This document shows, one piece after another, positions 55,095 through 64,000 of a DNA stretch of 64,000 bases. Numbering within the stretch: the first letter of the stretch is position 1; each line of letters starts with the position of its first letter. Source of the stretch: Lyophyllum atratum (Eukaryota > Basidiomycota > Agaricomycetes > Agaricales > Lyophyllaceae); contig JACGCN010000043.1 in assembly GCA_014905825.1 (NCBI GenBank), positions 62,001 through 126,000 of the forward strand, given 5' to 3'. Made by a program: the position numbers and the translations under genes. The notes under the pieces are model-generated. The model made no database searches and had not been told where the DNA came from. It worked only from the letters and a program-made list of their open reading frames with translations.

Positions 55095-57256
55095 GAAAGT
55101 TCGGGGGAGGGTTCGCGGGAAGTTGGCCGCAGCTTCCAGCGCGCTAATAAGTAGTCAGACGACATCCAGGGGCTTCTCCACATGGCTGTATATTATGTGT
55201 AATTCCCCTGATAGCTATCTCGAGGAGTTTGGAGGAGAGTTTAGCCACACATGTGCATTTCCCCAGTGCCGCCCGTGCCGACACGAGGAAGCCACGTGAG
55301 ATCCAATCATGGGACCGTGGATGTGCTTCTATTTTTATCGTCTTACCCCTCAAACCCCTGTCGCTCTGAGCTCGAGCCTCTGCATCGTGAGTCCTTTTGA
55401 ATGAAAATTTTGCGATATATTGTTAGCTATTTGGGCTTTGAATGGATACGTGTCAGCCGTTAAAAACAGGAGTCCAGGCAGTTGTGCAGACTTGCGATGG
55501 CTTCAAAATTCAAATCCCCAGGGGGAGGCCAATGTATGGAGCAGGAGGATGCAAATTTCAAGTGTATGAATTGGAAATTTACCTATCTATAAGTAATTGA
55601 TCCGTTCAAATAAATTTAAACCGTTATTGATATTCAGCGACAGGAGGCCAAGGCACATATATCACCTCCACAACGCTCAGTGATGACTATTTTCCAAAGG
55701 CACCCTCCAGCACTCTCCAGCACCCTCCTGACGATCGCAAATTTGCGGTCCGGATCATGTTCTTACTGCCTGCTTATGTCCATGATGTCACGACTCGCAT
55801 TGATTTACAGGTCCGGGGTTGAATGACTCAGAATGAGGCACACTGGCTCCCCCTGGCATGTCCAGAACTTTTTTTACATATCGAATGGGAGCTAGATAAG
55901 TCATCGCTCCGATCATCTCCACCAAGTACTATCACTGATATGCAAGCTAAGATATGGATGTCGAGTCTCGACAGCCTATCCATCAGGACCTGCATGATAG
56001 CAGATAGCGGCGCGCGATAGCAGTAGAGTGAAAATTTACTCGATGATTGCTCCTCGAGGAGTCAACTTCAACGTTGAACGGCAACCTGACGGACACATGT
56101 CAGTGTCATCCCATGTCGTCCGTCGAAAAACTGGCGATAAAATACCGCCTGGTCGCGGGTATCACTTCCTGTCGATTATTCACGTCCCCCTTGCGCGACA
56201 TGTGTTGTATTTCCTTGAGGTCATTCCCCTGTTTTTCTCTTGCATTTTCCTGGAAGACCGCTTCGGAGCAGGATCCACTATCCCGATCTGAAGCGGTGGG
56301 TCATGATGTGTACTTATCGTCACTGGGACCACTCACCAAGCAGCATGCTCACATACGCGTCGAGATAAACTCGGGCGGGGCCGTCACCTTCGGCGTCGGT
56401 AATCTCGAGATTCTCGATCCATATCATGGTCGGCCGATGCACCTCGCCAATGGTACTAGCCACGAGCTGAAGGGGGAAGCGCGGCTGCGGTCCACGAAGA
56501 TATCTTGAAGGTGCGTATATCCACCTGAATCTCTCAGGGACGCGCACACATGTTCACTATCATCGACCCGATCAGATTGGGTCCCAACCGACCCTTGCGG
56601 GTCGCGGCTACAAAGCGCGTCGTGTAGACGAAGTGGATCGGCGCATCTGGCTTATGCCGAGGAGGAGTGGGCCCCAATTGAGCTACGCCAGTCACTCCGC
56701 GGGTTTGTTAGCCCTGATGTCACGGTTTCCTCAGAGCTGTAATACAACCATGAGGGTGATTCTGACTTCACACGCGGCGCTGTACGCGGCGAGGATGACA
56801 CTGCGAACCCTGCTAGGTGTGTACCATTGAGCGTGCGTGTCTAGTGATGGGGTGCGCGACGTGTGTAATGCAGACGGCGGTAGGGTCGGGCTAATACGTT
56901 CTATAGCACAATGCAGTGAAGGCGAGCATCAGATTTCCCCGGCGGAAGTATGGGATACTGACTTGATACTGACCATAGCCTCTGTGAAAGCGCCTCGTTC
57001 GTATCCAGAGGGGTTTACACACGCTGAGCTTGTATGGGGGTAGGTTATGGTCCTCATCTCACCAAGTTCATACCACGAAGCTGCGTGGAGCCTGAATACA
57101 TGTGAATTGGGTACTTGTTAGTCATTACGCCAACTGCCTGACGTATCGAATACCTGTCTGCGACTGAGATGATGACATGCGGTACGTCCAGACTGCGCTC
57201 TTGCAAAACCTGAAGTCGTAAAGCGTCAATAGCGACTGCGACAGCGTACGATTGGA
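55095..57256. other. gene-poor stretch
   Basis: 2.2 kb with only short frames on both strands. None shows a domain I recognise. A short tandem caccctccagcactctccag lies near 55700. Confidence 0.45.
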
Positions 57257-57490
57257 AAGCGAGTGTAGTATTAAGGACAGTGAAGTGTATAACATGTGCT
57301 GAAGTGAGGCTGGGTGTCCGGACGCGGCTTTGGAAGCACCGACTCTTGAGTGCGACTACAATCCGAGCAATCTAATACGAACGACTGGTAAGCGAGTGTG
57401 TTGTTAAGGACAGTGAGGTGTGGAAGATGACAGAAGTAAGGCCGGATGGCTGGGTGCAACAGTGGAAGTACAGACTCTTGGGTATGCAAG
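57257..57490. repeat. 133-bp imperfect direct repeat
   Basis: aagcgagtgt..ttaaggacagtga..gactcttg at 57257-57389 is repeated at 57390-57490 with many substitutions. It lies downstream of the SLATT gene's 3' end. Confidence 0.7.
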
Positions 57491-57642
57491 TATAATACGA
57501 ATATCCGGGTATCAGTGATAATTTATGATCAGGCTAGGCACGACGAGGTCCATGGTCCACTCTAGACCGGGGGTGATAACTTGCGTTCCCTGAAGAAGTG
57601 GAGTGAGCTAAATGTATCGACATGTCGTTCGCAGAGCAGTGC

Positions 57643-58771
57643 TCACCCGCTGGCATTCCCGAGCAGCTCTTCGAAGCGTGACCGGAACCGATGCAGCTGC
57701 TCGTCGTGCTCGCCTGATGCTATATGTCCATTATCTAATTGGAATGCCTGACATTCGCGGATAAACTGTTCGAGGTCCTTTGTGCGCGTGATAGAAAGTT
57801 CGGGCTCATTGGAGCCCCGAGCACGGGCGAGGTATGATGCGACCACGGTCGCAAGACCACCTTGAACAGAGTAAGACATGGTTCCCAAACTCAAGTAAAT
57901 ATTCTATGGAACATACCGAGAATCGTAGTCGCGACTGCAGCCTATCGTGAGCGACAGTATTAGTAAGATTTAGCATCCTTTGAGAGCAAAAATTGGTCTT
58001 ACTTGTCTCCCAGTGGTCGCTGCGGCCGATAACCCGGTCGTTAAGGAGCCGAGCAGAACTTGGGCGCCGATGGCCGCGTTCAAGGCATAGCCGGTCATTT
58101 TCGCCTTCAAGGCATATTTGTCCCTTTCAATGACGGCCCTTGAAAGGGTGGGTTCAAGACGCTCGCCAACCGTCCTCTTCGGGTGCGGCTGCACACTACA
58201 GTCAGGGAATCGACTAGATATGAGTTGAAACGAGAAAATTCACCTTCTCCTCGACAGGGACAATGTAGTCAATCCCAGAGCGTGGTCTAGCCGAGTAGTG
58301 CGTGTCGACGGTCCTCGTCTTTGCTGGTGCACGTATATCGTACCCAAGGCGCGCGTCAGGTAGAGGAGGCAGAGGGTTGCCCAATCGATCGCGTTCGCGT
58401 TCAGTTCCGTAATCACGACGGGTGGCAGACCTGGAGATGGAAGGTGCTGGTGTACCTTCCTCCAGCTTTTCGGCAGAACGGGAGAGAGGGGCGACCTGCG
58501 GGGGAGCTACGGACGAGGCTGTATACGAGAACGGCTGAGCAGGCATTGATGACACAGCGGTGTTGAGGCGCGCTGGCTGCTGTTGGACTCCGGGTTGTGG
58601 CTGGTCGGGTTGTGGCTGGCCTGGTTGCGCCTGAACGGGCTGTTGCTGCTGAGCTGGCTGTTGCTGCTGAGCTGCCTGCTGCTGCTGTACCGGCTGCTGC
58701 TGCTGAACTAGGGGCTGCTGCTGAACTGGCTGAGTCCCATGGTCGCGTTCGCTGCCGTTCTCGTTGTCCAT
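57643..58771 (-). CDS. SLATT-domain (2TM effector-type) protein with Gln-rich N-terminus
   Basis: Four exons. Exon 1 (58771 to about 58246) encodes a Gln/Pro-rich N-terminus (runs such as VQQQQPVQQQQ) followed by a Ser/Arg-rich linker. Exon 2 carries a helix (TLSRAVIERDKYALKAKMTG) and the first span (YALNAAIGAQVLLGSLTTGL). A 25-nt micro-exon (57917-57941) and the last exon give the second span (ATTILGGLATVVASYLARAR). GSNEPELS and a C-terminal helix follow, ending at 57643. The ALNAAIGAQVLLG..T.GLSAA and GGL.T..ASYLARARGSNEP words are those of fungal SLATT proteins, predicted two-helix pore formers related to bacterial nucleotide-triggered effectors. Activity in fungi is not established. Confidence 0.82.
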
Positions 58772-59337
58772 TGCTCGCTACAGTTTACACTGGAGTTGCC
58801 AATACGTATGGTTGGAGGAGATGGCGAAAAAGTCTCCAACAAGAGACAAGACCTGCCTTTACGGTATTCATATCCTGCATTTTGCGAGAGCCGCGCAGAT
58901 GGACCCGAAGACTGTCAAACGAAGTCGGGTTTATTGTGGGAAAAGAATTGAGAAAATAACGCCACAAAAGGCTATTGTGAGCCTTTCAACCTCAGCGAAT
59001 ATGCTTGACAGCCTCAGGAACGCATTGAGATGGGTGATTATCACAGAATCCCGGTGATATAAGAAACGCGGTTGCAATCGTATCAGAAAAGGTTGACACG
59101 AGTCACGATATCATATGGCCCATCACCATAATTGAAAGCCGGGCGCGACATTCTAGTGATACTTATGAGAGAGGGAACAACAAACGTCAGATTTCCTGGA
59201 GTGGGAGCGGCAGCGTCCTTGAAGCTTTGAACAAGTCACAGAAGATCTGGCATTGCTCAACATCGAAGTCCTATGAAGATCATGCCAATATACCGTGTAA
59301 AACTGATCCGCTGGCAGGGTATCCGCTTTCCAACGCT
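58772..59337. other. intergenic, no gene recognised
   Basis: 566 bp between the SLATT start and the XRN1 3' end. Promoter of the SLATT gene. Confidence 0.5.
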
Positions 59338-62300
59338 TTATGTAGGGAGGGGGGCCGTGGATGCACCTCTTCCTCGACCGCCGCGGAATCCTCCTCTGGG
59401 CATTACCCGCCCTCGATCAAAGCCAGGCGCGAAACCTCCCCGTCCGCGAGGACCAAAGCCTCGACCGCCTCGATGGAACCCGCGTCCAGCAGGAGGGACA
59501 TGTGCACCACCGTTGACCTGGGGAGACGCAGGTGTTGGCGTGAAGGGCTTTTCGACCTGATTGACAACTGCTGGCTGCTGATGACCGCCTCGGCCATTGG
59601 CGAACCCGCCCCGGCCACGATTAGGATTTGTCATGATATGCACAGGTGAGCTATCGCTGAGAAAGGGTCACAGGTAAATCTAAAGCAGATGGAATAGAAG
59701 AGGAGCATGACGAACTGGGATCGAGGAGCCGGCCGGAACCCAGATGCCGCTGCCTGTCCCGGTGCAGGACGCACTGTCGGATGCGGGCCAAATCTAGGTC
59801 TGAAGGCAGGGTTTTGTGGAGGTGGTGGTGCCTTGGGGTTGGTCGACGTGACGAACTGTGGATTCGTCAAGTTCAAGCAGGTATTGAACTCGACCGTCAA
59901 GCCGCGGTACTGAGAGCATCTGTAACAAGAGTTAGTCAAGGTGAAATGGAGCCCGGGATGACATTGACCTGTCACCGAGTGTTACGCCTGACATAAACGG
60001 AACGTCCCACACCACGTCCATCGATTTGGCATTCAAACCAATAACGACACCTTTCACCGAGAGAGGAACGCCTCCCGAGTCCTGAACCATCGTGACCCGA
60101 TCACCAAGGGCGAACGCCTGGTTCTGGAGACGATAAACAGCATGTGAAGGCTTGAGTACAGCCTGTCGTGGAATGCCCTTCACAATCGCCTTTTTAATCC
60201 CGGAGGATGACTTGTTAGCCGTAAAGCTGTCTGCCAGCTTTTCGATCTCGGCTACGGTATCCTGACCCGAATACGTGTCAGCATCGGGGAACGAATCACA
60301 CAAGATGGGGCACACCTTCGTCAATTGGTCGCAAAACAGAGATACCGGCTCGAAGTCGCGAACCCCTTTGGACTTGAGCCATCCCTTGATTTCCCTCACG
60401 CGCCCGTCAGAGTCAGCACCAGGCAAGACGTCGGCAGCCTCCGCCATCGCTGGAGCACGCTCGAATCAGCATTGAATTTGATGTGGGTAATATGTACACG
60501 CACCATCTCCACTCATGTCAAGACATCTGAAAATTTCGGGGAATTTTGCCTACAGAAGCGAAATGTTGAGCGCAATTGGAAATAGGACTGACGTCATCAG
60601 CCTACCTTGTACTCGCGAATGAGCTCAACAGCTTTTTCGCTGAATTCCCAGTGACGGCCCTCCTTTCGAGTATAATCAATGACTTTGAGAGCTTTCGCCT
60701 CGAACTTAAGGCTCAAGCCCAAGTTGGTCTTTTGATTGTCGGAGGTGATGACCATGAAGCTTGACGTGATCTTGGAGAGAGCCCGACCCGAAATTCCAAC
60801 CATATCCGCAGCCTTGAATGAAGGATAATAATGACTGGACTGCCGGCTTTGTACAATCGCCTTGAATCTGTCGTTTTCCGCTTTGTCTGATGGGAAGAAC
60901 TGTAGAGAGTCTAATTTTCAGGGCTGAACCAAGAGATAAGGGAGTAACGTACGGCAAGGATAACGGAAAGACTTTTCTCTTCCGTGGCGGAAACTTGAGC
61001 AGCGACACCGTAAGCATGTTCGCCGAGGAAAAAGATCTTGCTTCCATCTGGGAACTCTTCCGATAGCGGTGGGGCTGCGCGCTCCAGATACCGAGGGTCC
61101 TCCGAGACGACTTCGGGAAGACACATCTGGACAGCCTGCTCGACCTCCTTATCTGGGTCTTCATAGTCTTTCACGAACGCTCCCGTCTCGAGACGCTTCA
61201 AGCCTAGCCATAAACACATCAGCAAAGGTTTTGCGTCACATTAGCCATCCTCAGACACACCTTTGAGAGGGCGGACGTGCAGTAAGATCTCAACAGCGCC
61301 CGTAATGACGCCCGACCGCTTCGAATAAACCTGTTCAATCCTCTCCGCCTTCATCTTCCAGTGGCCCAAGCCCTGCGGCGCATGCGGGTTCGATATGACC
61401 TTCTCCGGCGACCCTGGTATCAGCGCCATCTTCTCGTACTTGAACAGCGAGTCCGACACAGCCACAACCAGGCCCTCTTGCAGGAACGGCCACCCGATGA
61501 AGGTCCGCTCGCCCACCATCTTCCGCGCAATGTCCTCCGTCTTGGCATGCTCGTACGGGTTCTCGATGTGCACGATCATCGACTTGTTGCGACTCTCCGA
61601 CCCATGAACATTGACGCCGTGGAAGCCGAGCACGGCAGTGTGCGGCAGGGTGTTGAGGGAGGGGAAACCGGCGAGGGCGTCGGCACCGGTGAGAACGCCG
61701 TCGCAAAGGCCTTCGATGAGGTGAAGCCCACTCAGGGTTGGGAGGTCGAAGGGCTCCATGTGACATGTACACCTATATAGAGGAGGGAAGAAGCCTGGGA
61801 GCGACGACGGGTACAAGGTTGGTTCTCCCGTGCTGTACGAGAACTTCGTGCTTGTCCCGTAACTATTCCGCTGCTTTTCTTCTGGTGTAAGTCGATGTTC
61901 CCGAGCTGAATATGTTTGATGTCAGATCAGGAGATGACGCCGAAGAGAAAGCCGTACAAGACATGGCCTTGAGCAACCGCTCCTCCTCAATGAAGGGAAT
62001 TTTGACAATTGCCTCCCAATCCTGCTTCTTGCCATTCAGATCTTGCTCGAACTCGAGGGGGTAGAAGTCGAGAATTGACGAGTCCGGGTTGTACATCAGA
62101 TCCTATCGAGATGTTAATCAGCGAGTGAGTGACGCCATGACGATGAAGACACCTGCCTGATACGCCTGCGGGATATGTTCCTTACTGGCAACGGGTAACA
62201 CACCCATGAGCTGCTCGTAAGGCTTGAACGGCCGTCCAAGATCGAAGTCGAACTTCATCGCATCAACATTTCGCAGATCTGTCGCAGTGTGTCAAAATGT

Positions 62301-64000
62301 GGCCTCCAAGGGAGACAATGTAAGCAACTCACCTGAAATCCGAGGTGCGTAGTGATAGTTGTAGAACCACCCCCACGACGCAACGCCACTGTAGTAATAA
62401 TGCATCACCCACTGCAACCCTTCCACATATCTGAATGCCAAATCTCCCATCTCCTTCGGGTCGTCATATGAAATCTCCAACTTGCCCTGAAAATCACCCA
62501 AGGCATGTCAGATTTTTGTCACGTGGCAGTGCTCAACGAGCTCGCTTACCCGGTAATAAGCACGTTTCCACTCGTCCATCTTCTCCGATACCGATCGCTC
62601 ATACCGCGCATCGAACCCGCCACCTTCATCGTCGTGCGCGACATGCGCCTTCTCGTACTTCTTCAGGACACGGTCAACAGCAGCCCGGCTCTCCTCGTCT
62701 TCTTCATCAACATCCTCCCAATCGTCGCCATTCTCTCCCTCAGTCCTCTCAGGTGTGCTCACCCCGTTTTCCGCACCCTCCTCGGACAGGAACTCCTCTG
62801 ACGCACCCGGTAACCTCCACGTCACGAGATTCACGTCCTGCTCATCGTACTCATCCCACCGCACACCGAGATGTAGGTCCTCCGCGAGCTTCTCGATGAA
62901 CTTCCGTTCCCGCGCGGGGAAGTCGTTGGGCATCGCCAACCTCGCAGTTCGCGCATGCGAAGCTGAGGCTGCTTGCCGGTTCTCCATCACAAATGCCTTG
63001 ACCCGGTCAAAGATCTCCCGCTGGGGGGCGGTGAGCACTGGAAAATAAGGGTAAGGACGGGGAGGAGGTCATTGAGGCTTTAGAGTCACGCACCCAGTTT
63101 TGACCGCTTCTGGCCAAGCTCCATCTCCTTCATTTGCTTTGCCTGCTTTCCCTTGTACCAATTTGAATCGGCATACTCCTTCTCGAACACCTCCTGCTCC
63201 CACTGTGCCATCTCATCCAACACCAACTGTAGTCTCTGTACATTGATTGTTCCTCCCTCGTTAATATATCCATCTGAAAGAATTCTCCCTTCAACATCTC
63301 GCGTTACAAGAGAAAGAAAGGAAAGTGCTCACCCATTGCCGGTAGGACCTTCTTATATACATCAAACAACTTCTCCAATCCATTCTCGTGGATATGCAAG
63401 TCAGGCAGATTCGGCAAGAAATCGTTACCCACAAATACAGCCAACAAGATAAAATCATCGATGACCCGTTCGAGGCTGTAATCGAACGGCAAAATAGGCT
63501 CGATATCCCGGAATTCGAGATCGAGATACTCCCGCATGAGCGACAAGTGGAGTAGGTAAAAATTTATTGACTCCAGGCTAGAAGACGATGTCAGGTTTGA
63601 CGACGACTAAGGCTAGACAGCCTACGTACCTCGTGCCCCCCTTCTTCCTCGAGGCAGGCCCAAACTTGACCTCCTCACGTAACAAACAAAAGTGGGGATC
63701 ATGGCTCAGCAGCCCCAGCATAATCAGATCCGCGTCAAGTCCGTATAAACAATGTCGGACGTTTGGATTGTAATCTGGCTGTGCCCGCGACAGCCGGATG
63801 TACTCCATAATCTTGTGCTCGCCCTCGCCAGGGACTTCGTGCCCCGACAGCACCACCTCCACATTGCGCCAATTCGAGTCCTCGGTGATCTTCTTGTTAA
63901 TAAAATAGCGTAGTTGCGCCGACAAACGGGCCATGAAGGGCGTGCCTGGGGGATAATCAGAGGGATTGGAGAAGCCAGGCTTCGTAGAGGACATACCGGG
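59338..64000 (-). CDS. XRN1: cytoplasmic 5'-3' exoribonuclease XRN1 (5' end outside window)
   Basis: Main enzyme for 5'-3' decay of decapped mRNA. The N-terminal 120-150 residues lie beyond base 64000. Visible: the nuclease core with [34 protein letters not shown] (catalytic Glu residues), [13 protein letters not shown] and [15 protein letters not shown] (catalytic Asp residues). Next is a charged linker, then [16 protein letters not shown]. The XRN1-type D1-D3 region follows: [24 protein letters not shown]-containing SH3-like part. The C-terminus is Pro/Ala-rich, then RGG-rich ([24 protein letters not shown]), ending at TAA 59338-59340. The D1-type region and RGG tail place it with XRN1 rather than nuclear RAT1. 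Intron number is high (more than ten). Apparently single-copy and intact. Confidence 0.93.

Noticed and set aside
55095..57256. Several 60-150 codon frames between UNC93-like and SLATT genes
   Set aside because: No domain, no splice logic, composition like noncoding DNA.
59338..59643. Reading the RGG-rich stretch as a separate small RNA-binding protein
   Set aside because: It is on the same strand just after XRN1 sequence and matches the RGG end expected for XRN1; a spliced C-terminal exon is simpler.
1..64000. CRISPR arrays or bacterial-type defence islands
   Set aside because: No regular short repeats with spacers; the sequence is nuclear fungal DNA with introns throughout.

Overview
The window is nuclear DNA of a filamentous basidiomycete, most likely an Agaricomycete. 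The evidence is the density of short introns (about 45-70 nt, GT..AG), expanded families of FunK1 fungal-type kinases and long F-box proteins carrying the 'LP.E....IF.WCLP' signature, a fungal SLATT protein, an UNC93-like transporter, and fungal-style Lon and XRN1 genes. I recognised no rRNA or tRNA genes and no bacterial-type operons.

Layout. 1-24,450 is an accessory, duplication-rich region. It holds three FunK1 copies (the first cut by the window edge, the second internally deleted), a frameshifted F-box pseudogene and an intact F-box paralogue, two ARO8-like aminotransferases, and two medium-chain reductases of the enoyl-reductase type. Small remnants of the aminotransferase and reductase genes lie between them. 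The divergent pair F-box(-)/aminotransferase(+) occurs twice, at 3.4-7.5 kb and 19.5-24.4 kb, which points to a segmental duplication with one F-box copy decaying. A complete PIF/Harbinger-type DNA transposon (14,035-17,053) with identical 81-bp terminal inverted repeats sits between the two reductases.

24,800-31,760 is conserved: a 50-residue Cys-rich protein in three small exons, a CaMKK/SNF1-activating-type protein kinase, and a 930-residue coiled-coil tail-anchored protein with a TQT-motif array typical of dynein light chain LC8 ligands. 32,900-43,300 is mixed: two more F-box genes, a cysteine-rich single-pass membrane protein, an atypical small heat-shock protein, and a repeat island (39.6-41.1 kb) with alternating GGGACACG palindromes, a MITE-like element and a strong hairpin.

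44,300-64,000 holds mitochondrial Lon protease, a C2H2 zinc-finger protein with 177-bp tandem coding repeats, a tandem pair of unknown basic-tailed proteins, an UNC93-like membrane transporter, a SLATT-domain protein, and the 5'-3' exonuclease XRN1 (5' end outside the window). The housekeeping genes (kinase, Lon, XRN1) are single-copy and intact, in contrast to the accessory paralogues. Exon coordinates were worked out by eye from splice sites and from paralogue alignment. No search or expression data were available.
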